Below are positions 32,749 to 41,564 of a stretch of 64,000 nucleotides of DNA, piece by piece. The notes under the pieces were generated by a model. The model did not search any database. It was given only the letters and a program-made list of their open reading frames with translations, and was not told the origin of the DNA. Source of the stretch: Antrihabitans auranticaus. GTDB taxonomy: Bacteria; Actinomycetota; Actinomycetes; Mycobacteriales; Mycobacteriaceae. The stretch is taken from positions 744,001 through 808,000 of the forward strand of contig NZ_JAEMNW010000002.1 of assembly GCF_016481275.1 (NCBI RefSeq), read 5' to 3'. Within the stretch, counting starts at the first letter, position 1. Every line of letters starts with the position of its first letter. The translations under genes were made by a program, and so were the position numbers.

Positions 32749-34184
32749 ACGAGTCGCGACGGCCGTCGCGAGGATCGGGCTCGCGGCCCGGTGACCGCAC
32801 CCGGAGACCGAAGAAGCCGGTCAGTCCCAATGCCGCCGTTGCGCGCGACGAACCTCGCCTCGCTGCTCGGGACGTTCTGCGCGCAGTCCGTGAGCGTGAC
32901 GCCTACGCGAATCTTGTTCTGCCGGCGCTACTGCGTGAGCGGCGGATCTCTGGCCGCGACGCGGCGCTCGCCACCGAACTCGCATACGGCACGTGTCGGG
33001 CCCAGGGGTTCCTCGACGCGGTGATCGAGAAGTGTGCGGGCAGACCGGTCGCCGAGATCGACGGTCCGTTGCTCGACGTTCTGCGACTCGGGGTGTACCA
33101 ACTGCTGCGGACGCGCATCGGCGCGCACGCAGCGGTCGCGACATCGGTCGACCTCGTCCGTGTCGAATCCGGAAGTGGGAAAGCAGGTTTCGTCAACGCT
33201 GTCCTGCGTCGTGCGAGCGAGAAATCCGCCGACGAGTGGACACTCGCGCTTGCACCCGATGCTACGAAGGACCCGATCGGCAACGCGGCGTTCGAATTCG
33301 CGCATCCGAAGTGGATCGCGCAGGCCTTCGCCGATGCTCTCGGCACTCGCGCGGGGGAGTTGCGCGACGTTCTCGCTGCGGACGACGCGCGACCCGTGGT
33401 GCACCTCGTCGCACGACCGGGGGAGATCTCGGCGGAAGAGCTTGCGCTCATCACAGGTGGTGAGCAAGGCAAATTCTCGCCGTACGCGGTGTACCTGGAC
33501 GGTGGTGACCCTGGCGCATTGGAGCCGGTCCGCGATGGCCTCGCGGGCGTGCAGGACGAGGGCAGTCAGCTCGTCGCGCGGGCACTGACGGTTGCGCCCG
33601 TTGAAGGCACAGACGCGGGTCGGTGGCTCGACCTGTGCGCGGGGCCGGGTGGCAAGGCCGCCCTGATCGGAGCACTCGCTGGGATCGACGGCTTCCGGCT
33701 CGACGCGGTCGAACCTGCCGCGCATCGCGCCGAACTGATCCGGAAGACCACTCGGGAACTGCCGGTCGATGTGCATGTCGTCGACGGTCGGTCCTCGGGG
33801 CTCACGCCCGGCTACGACAGGATCTTGGTCGACGCACCATGCACCGGACTCGGCGCGCTGCGGCGTCGCCCCGAATCCCGCTGGCGCAGAACTTCTTCCG
33901 ATGTCGCAGAACTGGTCCGGTTGCAGCGTGAACTGCTCGGCGCCGCTATCGAACTGGTGCGTCCGGGCGGGGTCGTCCTGTATTCGACCTGTTCGCCGCA
34001 TCTCTCGGAGACGGTAGGTGTGGTCGCCGACGCGGTCCGCCGGCATGGCGTCGTCGAACTCGATACGCGGCCGCTGGTGGGCGATGTCCCCGACCTGGGC
34101 GACGGACCGAGTGTGCAGCTGTGGCCGCACCGGCACGGCACCGATGCGATGTTCATGGCTGCGTTGCGTAAGCCGTCGGTCTGA
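32745..34184 (+). CDS. rsmB: 16S rRNA (cytosine(967)-C(5))-methyltransferase
   Basis: RsmB methylates C967 of 16S rRNA with SAM. The 479-residue protein has a basic N-terminal extension, a NusB-like RNA-binding domain (about residues 45-180) and the methyltransferase domain with [13 protein letters not shown] (SAM loop), the [15 protein letters not shown] motif and [12 protein letters not shown] carrying the catalytic Cys. The GTG start overlaps the fmt stop. Gene order def-fmt-rsmB-rpe is conserved in Actinobacteria, here with two small genes before rpe. Confidence 0.94.
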   Translation: MNESRRPSRGSGSRPGDRTRRPKKPVSPNAAVARDEPRLAARDVLRAVRERDAYANLVLPALLRERRISGRDAALATELAYGTCRAQGFLDAVIEKCAGRPVAEIDGPLLDVLRLGVYQLLRTRIGAHAAVATSVDLVRVESGSGKAGFVNAVLRRASEKSADEWTLALAPDATKDPIGNAAFEFAHPKWIAQAFADALGTRAGELRDVLAADDARPVVHLVARPGEISAEELALITGGEQGKFSPYAVYLDGGDPGALEPVRDGLAGVQDEGSQLVARALTVAPVEGTDAGRWLDLCAGPGGKAALIGALAGIDGFRLDAVEPAAHRAELIRKTTRELPVDVHVVDGRSSGLTPGYDRILVDAPCTGLGALRRRPESRWRRTSSDVAELVRLQRELLGAAIELVRPGGVVLYSTCSPHLSETVGVVADAVRRHGVVELDTRPLVGDVPDLGDGPSVQLWPHRHGTDAMFMAALRKPSV

Positions 34185-34233
34185 GTTCCCATTCGTGCAA
34201 GCGTGCACGCACTGTGTGCGTAAGACTTGGCGC

Positions 34234-34578
34234 ATGGGAATGACATGGGACGACGTCGTGCGGATCGCAAGCGAACTGCCCGGTGTCGAAGAAGCGGCCT
34301 GGTACAACACGCCATCACTCAAGGTGAGTGGAAAAGGTTTCGCGCGCTTGCGATCCGAAGCCGAGGGCGGAGTTGTGCTCATGTGCAGCCTCGAGGAGAA
34401 AGAGGCTTTGCTGGCCTCTGGCGACAAGGCCTACTACACAACTCCGCACTACGACGGATACGGCTCGATCCTCGTCGACCTCGAGCATGCGCAACCTGAC
34501 CAGGTCGCCGAGCTCGTCGAAGAGGCGTGGCGGATCAAAGCGCCGAAGAAGTTGGTCAAAGAACTCGACGGGAGTTAG
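34234..34578 (+). CDS. MmcQ/YjbR family protein
   Basis: A 114-residue protein with the compact YjbR fold, a double-wing DNA-binding-like domain. The typical LPGVEEAAWYNTPSLKV opening, a FARLRSE strand, TTPHYDGYGSILVDL and the C-terminal EEAWRIKAPKKLVKE helix are present. Function in the cell is not established. The ATG at 34234 is chosen; the frame is open further upstream, but only through rsmB-overlapping sequence. It converges on the SRPBCC gene with 2 bp between stops. Confidence 0.83.
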   Translation: MGMTWDDVVRIASELPGVEEAAWYNTPSLKVSGKGFARLRSEAEGGVVLMCSLEEKEALLASGDKAYYTTPHYDGYGSILVDLEHAQPDQVAELVEEAWRIKAPKKLVKELDGS

Positions 34579-34580
34579 GC

Positions 34581-35036
34581 CTACTTCTTTGTCGCGTAGT
34601 GCTTCACGATCTGCTCGCGAAGGTGCTTGTCCACGTGGCGAATTGCCGGCCCGACGACCGCCTGAATGACACGATCGAGCGCCTTTCCGGCGAAGCCGCC
34701 GCCGACTTTGTAGTCGACGACTGCGTTGATCTTCGTCGTCTCGTCGTCGACGGCCTCGAAGTTCCAGGTCGTCGTCGCCTCGATGCCTTTGACCGTGTGC
34801 AAGGAGATGAACGAGTTCTCTTCGAACCTCGTCGTCTCGATTCGTACGTGCAACGTCGTCGGCCCGAGGTTGATACCTGTGTCGAAGGCCGCGCCGACGC
34901 CGCGGGTCAACTCGGTGACCGGAACGAACTCTTTGACGCCGAACATCCATTTCGGAACGTTCTTGTAGTCGGAGCAGTACTCGAATGCGACCTCGATCGG
35001 TGCCTTCGTTTCGGCGCTGTGGCTGACGTGACCCAT
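34581..35036 (-). CDS. SRPBCC family (START-like) protein
   Basis: A 151-residue helix-grip protein of the polyketide cyclase/START-like superfamily, which binds hydrophobic ligands. It begins [22 protein letters not shown] and shows the alternating strands and the long C-terminal helix typical of the fold. ATG 35036 is chosen; the longer frame to 35105 would run through the rpe start on the other strand. It diverges from rpe with only about 40 bp between starts. Ligand and role are unknown. Confidence 0.8.
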   Translation of the reverse strand: MGHVSHSAETKAPIEVAFEYCSDYKNVPKWMFGVKEFVPVTELTRGVGAAFDTGINLGPTTLHVRIETTRFEENSFISLHTVKGIEATTTWNFEAVDDETTKINAVVDYKVGGGFAGKALDRVIQAVVGPAIRHVDKHLREQIVKHYATKK

Positions 35037-35076
35037 GCCCGACAGGCTATCGAACACTGACGTTAAACTTTCCCGC

Positions 35077-35757
35077 GTGCCTGCACCGATGATCGCGCCG
35101 TCCATTCTGTCCGCCGACTTCGCTCGTCTTGCCGACGAAGCGAGGGCCGTCGAGGGGGCCGAGTGGCTTCACGTCGATGTGATGGACGCGCATTTCGTAC
35201 CGAACCTGACGCTGGGCCTTCCGATCGTGCAGAGCCTGCTCAAGGCAACCGATATTCCGCTCGATTGCCACCTCATGATCGATAACCCAGGTCGCTGGGC
35301 GCCACCGTATGCCGAAGCGGGCGCATACAACGTCACGTTCCACGCGGAGGCAACCGACGATCCAGTTGCCGTCGCACGAGACATTCGGGCCGCGGGCGCG
35401 AAAGCTGGTTTGAGCATCAAGCCGAACACCCCGATCGAGCCTTATCTCGAGATTCTCCAGAACTTCGACACGCTCCTGGTGATGAGCGTCGAGCCCGGCT
35501 TCGGTGGTCAGTCGTTCATCGCCTCGGTCCTGGACAAGGCGCGGACAGTACGTCGGCTCGTCGATTCCGGGGAGCTGCGCCTGATCGTCGAGATCGATGG
35601 CGGGATCAACGAAGACACCGTCGAAGCGGCGGCCGAGGCAGGCGTCGACTGCTTCGTCGCAGGCTCCGCCGTCTACGGGGCGAGCGATCCCGCAGCAGCC
35701 GTCCGCGCATTGCGGCAGAAGGCTGCTGCGGCCTCGCCGCACCTCACGCTCGCCTAG
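35077..35757 (+). CDS. rpe: Ribulose-phosphate 3-epimerase
   Basis: Rpe interconverts ribulose 5-phosphate and xylulose 5-phosphate. The TIM-barrel opens [13 protein letters not shown] and shows [14 protein letters not shown] (metal ligands), [21 protein letters not shown] and EIDGGIN, all family hallmarks. GTG 35077 gives 226 residues; ATG 35089 is an alternative. The 3' end overlaps the convergent glycosyltransferase gene by 14 bp. In related genomes ribD usually follows soon after; here an accessory block intervenes. Confidence 0.95.
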   Translation: MPAPMIAPSILSADFARLADEARAVEGAEWLHVDVMDAHFVPNLTLGLPIVQSLLKATDIPLDCHLMIDNPGRWAPPYAEAGAYNVTFHAEATDDPVAVARDIRAAGAKAGLSIKPNTPIEPYLEILQNFDTLLVMSVEPGFGGQSFIASVLDKARTVRRLVDSGELRLIVEIDGGINEDTVEAAAEAGVDCFVAGSAVYGASDPAAAVRALRQKAAAASPHLTLA

Positions 35758-37033
35758 CGAGTCCTTCGAGGAGGTCCGCGGCTTCGTTCGCGGCGTCATG
35801 CTGCGCCATCTCGGCCTGAATCCGGCCTGCCGCGTCGCGGAACGACGGCTCGGACAACACTCTGCGAACCGCACCACGAACCTTGTCCGGCGACGGATGC
35901 GTCTTGCCAAGGCGCAGCCCGACGCCGGACCACTGGATTCGTGCCGCGTTCTCGGCCTTCTCCTCGGTGGTACCTGCCTGCACGATCGGAACGCCATGGG
36001 CCAGGGCGAGCGTGACACCCGTGTAGCCGCCGTTGGTGACGAAGACCTGCGCTTTCGACAACAGTTCGTCGTACGGAATCCATGGCACCACAATGGCATT
36101 CGCTGGAAGCGGACCGCCGAGCGCCGCTTCCACGTCCGCAACGGATGCACCGCCGGTGGTGACGACCTGCAGGACCGGCTCGTTCGCTAGCGCGCGGAGC
36201 GTGGGCACGATCAGTTCGGTCAGGTCGGGGCGCAGGCTGCCCTGAGTGACGTGAACGACAGGGCGGTCGGACCGCTCGAGCCTCGACCACCACGCGGGAC
36301 GTTGCCATTCCTTGGGGTCAGGGCGCAGACCGCCGATCCAATGCACATGTGCCGGAAGAGCTTTCCGTGGATACTCGAAGGACGGCGTGCACGCCTGCAG
36401 ATGCAGCATCGGTGAACTGAGCGATTCCAGCGCCGTGCGACGGTCGCGGGGGAGTCCGAGGTCGGTTCGGATGCGACGGTACGCGCGTTCGGCGTCCGCG
36501 AAGATCGTCTTTGCTGCGACCGTCTTGATCAGCCGATTCCGAAGACGCCCAACGGGTCCGCCCATGGGAAGCAAGCCGGGGCCGAACGGTGGCGTGTCGG
36601 CGTCGCCGTAGGTGAGCGGGCCGTCCGCGAAGGTTGCCCATGGAATGCCGTCCAGCTCGGACAGCATGCCGACGCCGAAGCTCAATCCTTCGGTGAGCAT
36701 CGCGTCGACCTTATGCGCAGCGGTGATTCGGCGTAGGTCCGCGACGCGCTGCGGTGCATGTCCGACGAAGATGTCGGCGAAAGCCTTCCCGATCATTTTC
36801 GGTCCCGCTTGGCCGACGAACTCAGGGAAGAAATCGAACAGGTCTCCGCCGCTGAAGTCGAGTGCGTCCACGTACGGCATCGGGACTGCGCCGACTGCGG
36901 CGATCCGATCGTGAAAGGCTTTGCCGGAGTACCAGAGCACGGTGTGGCCGCGCTCCACGAGACGCGCCGCGATCGGCAGTGGATTGGTGGTGTGTGCCTC
37001 GATGGCGACCGAGGCGAACAGGAATGTGGCCAT
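35744..37033 (-). CDS. GT1 family (MGT/UGT-like) glycosyltransferase
   Basis: A 429-residue GT-B fold enzyme resembling macrolide and natural-product glycosyltransferases. The N-terminal acceptor domain begins [19 protein letters not shown] with the usual conserved His. The C-terminal donor domain has [20 protein letters not shown] and the signature [19 protein letters not shown], where sugar-nucleotide is bound. Acceptor and sugar are unknown. ATG 37033 has CAAGGAGT upstream. It is divergent from a TetR regulator, which probably controls it, suggesting inactivation of a foreign compound or modification of a lipid. Confidence 0.85.
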   Translation of the reverse strand: MATFLFASVAIEAHTTNPLPIAARLVERGHTVLWYSGKAFHDRIAAVGAVPMPYVDALDFSGGDLFDFFPEFVGQAGPKMIGKAFADIFVGHAPQRVADLRRITAAHKVDAMLTEGLSFGVGMLSELDGIPWATFADGPLTYGDADTPPFGPGLLPMGGPVGRLRNRLIKTVAAKTIFADAERAYRRIRTDLGLPRDRRTALESLSSPMLHLQACTPSFEYPRKALPAHVHWIGGLRPDPKEWQRPAWWSRLERSDRPVVHVTQGSLRPDLTELIVPTLRALANEPVLQVVTTGGASVADVEAALGGPLPANAIVVPWIPYDELLSKAQVFVTNGGYTGVTLALAHGVPIVQAGTTEEKAENAARIQWSGVGLRLGKTHPSPDKVRGAVRRVLSEPSFRDAAGRIQAEMAQHDAANEAADLLEGLARRA

Positions 37034-37048
37034 GCGGGAACTCCTTGA

Positions 37049-37092
37049 ACTACTACCGGACGGGTGTTGTACTGAGGTGTACTGGTTGTAGT
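37049..37092. promoter_or_regulatory. Candidate TetR operator region between glycosyltransferase and tetR
   Basis: The 94-bp intergenic region contains an imperfect inverted repeat (ACTACTACC at 37049-37057 and GGTTGTAGT at 37084-37092, 8 of 9 pairs). Between these arms is a direct repeat of TGTACTG (37068-37074 and 37078-37084) spaced 10 bp apart. This arrangement suits a dimeric regulator binding one face of the helix, but the assignment is tentative. Confidence 0.4.
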
Positions 37093-37127
37093 CAAGGTCG
37101 GTTCAATTTAGTGAGGATAAAATTAAT

Positions 37128-37763
37128 TTGGATCGTCCCTACGTCAGCCCGATTCGCGCAGAGCAGGTCCGACTGACGCGCCGCCGCATCACTGATGCAG
37201 CCCACGCGCTGTTTCTCGAACGTGGGTACACGGCCACGACGATTGCCGCGGTAGCGGCGTCTGCGGGTGTGTCGGCGCAGACCGTGTACAACGTCTTCGG
37301 CACCAAACCCGCTCTGCTCAAGCATGTTTACGACGTCCGTCTGGTGGGCGACGACGAACCGATTCCGATGCAGGACCGGCCCGACGTGCGGGCGCTCTAT
37401 ACGGAAGAAGACGCGGCGCGATTCCTTCGTGGATACGCGACGCTGGGCGGGGCGGTGATGGAACGGCTCGGGCCACTGCTCGTCGTCATCGCGAACGGAG
37501 CAGGGAGCGATCCTGACTTGGCCGCGCACATCGTCACGGTCAATGGTGAGCGATTGGTCGGGACCGGCATGGTCGCGCAACGAATCAGCGACCTCGGCGC
37601 ATTGCGGCGAGGTCTCGACGTCGACCGTGCGCGTGACCGGATTTGGACCCTCAACAGCCTCGAGGTGTGGAACCTGCTGACCGGCCTACGCGGCTGGTCC
37701 CACACGGAGGCCGTCGACTGGATCGGTGAGGCTATGTGCGACGCCGTGCTCGATCGTGGCTGA
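37128..37763 (+). CDS. TetR/AcrR family transcriptional regulator
   Basis: A 211-residue repressor-like protein. The N-terminal helix-turn-helix is clear (RRRITDAAHALFLERGYTATTI, AASAGVSAQTVYNVFGTKPALL), followed by an all-helical ligand-binding domain. The start is TTG at 37128, in an AT-rich stretch unusual for this window, with GAGGAT about 11 bp upstream. It is divergent from the glycosyltransferase and probably regulates it. Its 3' end overlaps the convergent PPOX-type gene by 78 bp, an unusually long overlap. Confidence 0.85.
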   Translation: MDRPYVSPIRAEQVRLTRRRITDAAHALFLERGYTATTIAAVAASAGVSAQTVYNVFGTKPALLKHVYDVRLVGDDEPIPMQDRPDVRALYTEEDAARFLRGYATLGGAVMERLGPLLVVIANGAGSDPDLAAHIVTVNGERLVGTGMVAQRISDLGALRRGLDVDRARDRIWTLNSLEVWNLLTGLRGWSHTEAVDWIGEAMCDAVLDRG

Positions 37764-38234
37764 GCTCCAGTAGGGATACGGTCCGGCGGTTGCGAGGTTG
37801 ACAGCTTCGACGACGCGAATCCGGAATGGCTGCAACAGGATTGCCGAGAAGCTCGCAGGCGAAGGCTCTCGATAGATCGGCTCGGGGTCGAATGCGGTCG
37901 GGCCCGTAGTCGCCAGTACGAGGTCCCACGCGGACTGCAGTTCCTCCTGCGTCGCGCTGCGCGCGCGGCAGTCCAGGTAGACCGCGTCGTGCGCCGGGGA
38001 CCAGTACGAGCAGCTGACGTTTGCATTCGAAGTCAGGTGCTTGTGCGTGAGTGCGGTCGGCCGGCTCGTGACGAGGCCCAGCGCCTGTCCGGGGTTCGAC
38101 GGCAGGCGCCAGACCGGGTGCACGATCCGCGAACGGGGTTCGCCGTTCCCGTTGACGGTCGTGACGGTCGCGTAGACGACCTCGTCGATGATTCGTTGCG
38201 CTCGCGGAACTACGTGTTCGTATGCGGATTTCAT
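37686..38234 (-). CDS. Pyridoxamine 5'-phosphate oxidase (PPOX)-like flavin-binding protein
   Basis: A 182-residue split-barrel protein of the PPOX-type superfamily, whose members bind FMN, F420 or heme. The N-terminal YATVTTVNGNGEPRSRIVHPVW strands and the later ALTHKHLTSNANVSCSYWSP region are typical. Substrate is unknown. ATG 38234 is used; the TTG at 38243 lies inside the palindromic promoter. It is divergent from marR, and both appear leaderless. The 3' end overlaps the TetR gene by 78 bp. Confidence 0.8.
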   Translation of the reverse strand: MKSAYEHVVPRAQRIIDEVVYATVTTVNGNGEPRSRIVHPVWRLPSNPGQALGLVTSRPTALTHKHLTSNANVSCSYWSPAHDAVYLDCRARSATQEELQSAWDLVLATTGPTAFDPEPIYREPSPASFSAILLQPFRIRVVEAVNLATAGPYPYWSSATIEHGVAHSLTDPVDGLRVGPAA

Positions 38235-38238
38235 AGTG

Positions 38239-38254
38239 CACAACTATAGTTGTG
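38239..38254. promoter_or_regulatory. Palindromic divergent promoter/operator, mirror-symmetric
   Basis: CACAACTATAGTTGTG is a perfect 16-bp palindrome. It contains a TATAGT -10 element on each strand (38245-38250 forward; 38248-38243 reverse). The two ATG codons at 38234 (minus) and 38259 (plus) lie at exactly mirrored distances, 8 nt beyond each -10. Transcripts should therefore start at or next to the ATGs, i.e. be leaderless. MarR binding to the palindrome would shut both genes at once. Confidence 0.75.
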
Positions 38255-38258
38255 GATT

Positions 38259-38744
38259 ATGGCGGATGACAATGCTCTGGTCGATCTCTCGACGCTCGAC
38301 CTGCCGGTGCTCATCTCGATTGCGGCCCGACTGGTCAACGAACAAGTACTGGCGCGATTGCGCACCGCGGGGTACGACGGCGTTCGGGAGAGCGACGGCT
38401 ACTTGGTGCAGCACCTTATCGGAGGTCCGCAGACGCCCTCGGTTCTGGCTGCACGCCTTGGCATTTCGCAGCAGGCCGCGTCGAAGCGGGTGCGGGAGAT
38501 CGAGGAGCGCGGCTATGTGGAACGAGTGCCCGACCCTGTCGATCGGCGGCAGACGCTGACGCGTCTCACGTCGCGGGGTGTCGGAATGGTCTCGCGGACC
38601 CGCGAGATTCGTGCCGAGCTCGAGGCTGAGTTCGGGGGGCTGGGAATCGATATTGCTGGCGTTCGGCAGGGATTGGTGGCAGTCGTCGAGGGTGTGGATC
38701 GGGCGCAGTCCTACCGCGAGCGGCAGGTTCGTGAGGGGGATTGA
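38259..38744 (+). CDS. MarR family transcriptional regulator
   Basis: A 161-residue winged-helix regulator. The helix-turn-helix (TPSVLAARLGISQQAASKRVREIEERGYVERV) and the wing (DPVDRRQTLTRLT) are clear, flanked by dimerisation helices. ATG 38259 lies only 8 nt after a TATAGT -10 element, so the mRNA is probably leaderless. A TTG at 38250 would lie within the palindrome. It most likely represses itself and the divergent PPOX-like gene. Confidence 0.87.
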   Translation: MADDNALVDLSTLDLPVLISIAARLVNEQVLARLRTAGYDGVRESDGYLVQHLIGGPQTPSVLAARLGISQQAASKRVREIEERGYVERVPDPVDRRQTLTRLTSRGVGMVSRTREIRAELEAEFGGLGIDIAGVRQGLVAVVEGVDRAQSYRERQVREGD

Positions 38745-38775
38745 TCGGGTCGGCATTTGTGTCGGTGGGTCGGTT

Positions 38776-38796
38776 TAGTATCGAACACATGAGCGA
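38776..38796 (+). promoter_or_regulatory. Promoter and degenerate SOS-box-like sequence at the HNH gene start
   Basis: A TAGTAT -10-like element (38776-38781) lies 7 nt before the ATG of the HNH gene, suggesting a leaderless transcript. It runs directly into TCGAACACATGAGCGA (38781-38796). The actinobacterial LexA consensus is TCGAAC-N4-GTTCGA; the left half is perfect and the right half matches 4 of 6. Some mycobacterial 13E12 genes are LexA-controlled, so this may be a decayed SOS box. Confidence 0.45.
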
Positions 38797-40495
38797 GGGT
38801 GGGGTGTGGGGGGCGGTGCGGGATGTGGAGTTGCTGGATGTCCTGCGCGATCGGCACCGGTCGGCGGCGGTGGCTCAGTGCGGTGAGGTGGACGCGGTCA
38901 CCGAGCTGTATCGGCGTCGTGTGGTGTGGGACCGCAACCGTGGGGTGAACGCCCGCGATGCCGGGGAGACGGCGGGGGTGGAAGCGGCGGCGGCGTTGCG
39001 GGTGACGGAGGGAGTGGCGAATTCGTTCATCGATGTCGGGTTGGCGTTGCAGGGGTTGCCGTTGACGCGGGCAGCGTTCGCGGTGGGGGATATCGATCTG
39101 GCGCGGGTGCGGGTGCTGGTGGAGTTGACGATGAACCTGTCGGTGGAGTTGATTGCCCGGTTGGAGGGCCGGTTGGTGGATGCGGCGCGGTCGTCGAATC
39201 CGGGTCGGTTGCGGGTCAACGGGCGGCGTTGGATCGCGGCGGCGGATCCGTCGGGGGAGAAGGGTCGCCGGGAGCGGCGGGTCGAGGATCGGGATGTGCG
39301 GGTGCGGGCCACGGCGGATGGGATGGCGTTTCTGGACGGGTTGTTACCGGTCGGGGGTGCGCAGACGGTGGCGGCGCGGTTGGTGGAGCTGGCACAGGAG
39401 GTGTGTGGGAAGGATCCGCGGTCGTTTGCGCAGCGGCGCGCTGATGCGTTGGTGGTGTTGGCGGACGGGTCGGGCCGGTTGGTGTGTGGGTGTGGGCAGG
39501 GGGTGTCGTGTCCGGTGGCGGGGGTCGAGCCGTGTCCGGTGCGGAAGCCGTTGATTCAGGTGGGGGTGTCGGTGGAGACGTTGCTCGGGTTGCGGGAGTG
39601 GCCGGGGTATGTCGCGGGGTTGGGTGTGGTGGATGCGGATCTGGCCCGGATGTTGGCTGTGGACGGGCGGTGGGAATGGGTGATGGCGGCCATCGACGCG
39701 GCGGTGGAGCAGGAACGCCACGCGAGTCAGGACGGTGCCACGGAGGTTCCCGCCGAGCGGGTTGTGCAGGACGCGACTCCCGCCGCACCGACTGATCGGG
39801 TTCCGCAACCAGCACGTCCGCGGACCACTGCGGGCCGGACCGCTGCGGGCCGGGCGGTGGCGGCGGTCGGTTCGTGTGCGGGGTCGGGGGTGTGGGACGA
39901 CCCGGAGTCGCCGGGGGCGTTGCGGTACGAGTGGAGTGCCGGGTTGGCTCGCTGGATCCGGGCCCGCGATGGGACGTGCCGGTTCCCGGGATGCGTGGTG
40001 GCGGCGGCGCGGTGCGATATCGATCATTGCGAGCGGTACAACCACCGTCGGCCTCGCGCGGGTGGTCGCACGATCCGCAGCAACGGGGCGTGTTTGTGTC
40101 GTCGTCATCATCGGTTGAAGACCGCGGGTGAGAACGGGGGTAACGGGTGGCGGGTCCGTCAACTCGGTGACGGTCGGTTGGAGTGGAGGACCCCGACCGG
40201 TGAACTGATTGCGACCGAACCGACCGGGGCCGGGTTTCTCTGGCCGACAACAGAGATTGGTGAGGTCTGCCCGAAACCAGTCGAGGTGCCGGAGTCGACC
40301 GACAAGGGTGGCTGGGTCGTGTGCTCCGACCCGACCTTGCTGCAGGAAATGAACCGGACCGGGATCACCGTGGAGGAGCAGCTGCGGTTCATCCTGGAGG
40401 TGGCGGGGGTGCAGGTGCGCCGCACACGCGTAAAGCCCCAACCACCTACACCGGCAGAGGACCCACCCGACCCCGACGAACCCCCACCGTTCTGA
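38789..40495 (+). CDS. DUF222/13E12-repeat family HNH endonuclease
   Basis: A 568-residue protein of the 13E12 family, abundant in mycobacteria and rhodococci. An N-terminal DUF222 helical region (about residues 25-250) is followed by a variable Ala/Arg/Pro-rich linker and a C-terminal HNH nuclease domain with CRFPGC, DIDHCERYN and CLCRRHHRLK (nt about 39976-40120). The zinc Cys pairs and catalytic His are retained. The tail is Pro/Asp-rich. The coding strand is markedly G-rich compared with its neighbours, and the gene sits between housekeeping genes, which suggests later acquisition. No flanking inverted repeats or target duplications were seen. ATG 38789 is chosen, with the promoter just upstream. 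Confidence 0.88.
   Translation: MSEGGVWGAVRDVELLDVLRDRHRSAAVAQCGEVDAVTELYRRRVVWDRNRGVNARDAGETAGVEAAAALRVTEGVANSFIDVGLALQGLPLTRAAFAVGDIDLARVRVLVELTMNLSVELIARLEGRLVDAARSSNPGRLRVNGRRWIAAADPSGEKGRRERRVEDRDVRVRATADGMAFLDGLLPVGGAQTVAARLVELAQEVCGKDPRSFAQRRADALVVLADGSGRLVCGCGQGVSCPVAGVEPCPVRKPLIQVGVSVETLLGLREWPGYVAGLGVVDADLARMLAVDGRWEWVMAAIDAAVEQERHASQDGATEVPAERVVQDATPAAPTDRVPQPARPRTTAGRTAAGRAVAAVGSCAGSGVWDDPESPGALRYEWSAGLARWIRARDGTCRFPGCVVAAARCDIDHCERYNHRRPRAGGRTIRSNGACLCRRHHRLKTAGENGGNGWRVRQLGDGRLEWRTPTGELIATEPTGAGFLWPTTEIGEVCPKPVEVPESTDKGGWVVCSDPTLLQEMNRTGITVEEQLRFILEVAGVQVRRTRVKPQPPTPAEDPPDPDEPPPF
39821..39850 (+). repeat. 15-bp tandem repeat within the HNH gene
   Basis: Two adjacent 15-bp units (CGGACCACTGCGGGC and CGGACCGCTGCGGGC, one mismatch) encode RTTAG-RTAAG in the linker between DUF222 and the HNH domain. 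This points to slippage-prone length variation in the linker. Confidence 0.8.
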
Positions 40496-40540
40496 TGGTG
40501 CGGCGACCGCCGCTCGACCACGTCGACATAAACTCTGCTC

Positions 40541-41560
40541 GTGCCGTCTTCTCCGACCGCGCCCGCCGCGGCGATGCGGCTGGCCATCGATGCTGCCGAG
40601 TCAGTGCGCGGCCGCACGTACCCGAACCCGCCGGTAGGCGCGGTCATTGTCGACCCGGACGGCTCAGTTGTAGGTATCGGTGCCACGCAGCCAACCGGCG
40701 GACCGCACGCCGAAGTCATCGCGCTGCAACAAGCCGGCGACAAAGCCCGCGGCGCAACGGCATTCGTCACCCTCGAGCCGTGCAATCACTACGGCCGCAC
40801 GCCGCCGTGCACGAAGGCGCTCATCGACGCGGAGATCAGCGCCGTCCATTTCGCGATTGCCGACCCGAACCCTGCAGCCGCGGGCGGGTCCGAGGCGCTC
40901 GAGCGGGCGGGGATCCGCACCGAGCAGGGACTCATGGCCGACCAAGTCGCACAGGGGCCGCTCCGCGCCTGGTTGTTCAAGCAGAAGCACGCCCGACCCC
41001 ACATCACCTGGAAATACGCCGCCAGCCTCGACGGTCGCAGCGCGGCGCGCGACGGCTCGAGCCAGTGGATCACCGGACCCGAGGCGCGGGCCCACGTCCA
41101 CGCCGAACGAGCAAAGCTCGACGCGATCATCGTCGGCACCGGAACTGTCGAGGCAGACAACCCGTGGCTCACCGCGCGACTTTCCGACGGCAATCTCGCT
41201 CCGAACCAGCCGACCAGGGTCGTTGTCGGTCGAACCGAGATCCCGGCGTCTGCCAGAGTCCTCGACGACGCCGCTCCGACGCTGCTCGTCCGGACACACG
41301 ATCCGCGAGAAGTTGTGGCCGCCCTCGCCGACCACACCGACGTCCTGCTCGAGGGCGGGCCCACTCTCGCCGGCGCATTTCTGCAGGCCAGGCTGATAGA
41401 CCGAATCGTCGCCTACATCGCACCGGTCGTACTCGGAGCCGGGCAGTCGGCGCTGGGGGATGTGGGAGTCGGGAATATCGGTGAAGCCCTGCGGTTTCGA
41501 CGTGAGTACATCGAGCCCATTGGAACTGACGTGATGCTGAGTTTGGTACCGGAGGAGTGA
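40541..41560 (+). CDS. ribD: Bifunctional riboflavin biosynthesis protein RibD
   Basis: RibD deaminates and then reduces the pyrimidine intermediate of riboflavin synthesis. The N-terminal deaminase domain has the zinc motif HAEVIAL and PCNHYGRTPPC. The reductase domain begins near HITWKYAASLDGR and includes SQWITG and LLEGGPTLAGAFL. The 339-residue length fits the bifunctional form. The GTG start is 45 bp after the HNH gene; no FMN riboswitch fits in that gap. ribE follows after 4 bp. Confidence 0.95.
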   Translation: MPSSPTAPAAAMRLAIDAAESVRGRTYPNPPVGAVIVDPDGSVVGIGATQPTGGPHAEVIALQQAGDKARGATAFVTLEPCNHYGRTPPCTKALIDAEISAVHFAIADPNPAAAGGSEALERAGIRTEQGLMADQVAQGPLRAWLFKQKHARPHITWKYAASLDGRSAARDGSSQWITGPEARAHVHAERAKLDAIIVGTGTVEADNPWLTARLSDGNLAPNQPTRVVVGRTEIPASARVLDDAAPTLLVRTHDPREVVAALADHTDVLLEGGPTLAGAFLQARLIDRIVAYIAPVVLGAGQSALGDVGVGNIGEALRFRREYIEPIGTDVMLSLVPEE

Positions 41561-41564
41561 CGCA

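Noticed and set aside
38741-40540. HNH gene as part of an insertion sequence or intein
   Set aside because: No terminal inverted repeats, target-site duplication, transposase or interrupted host gene was found. It is a free-standing 13E12-type gene.
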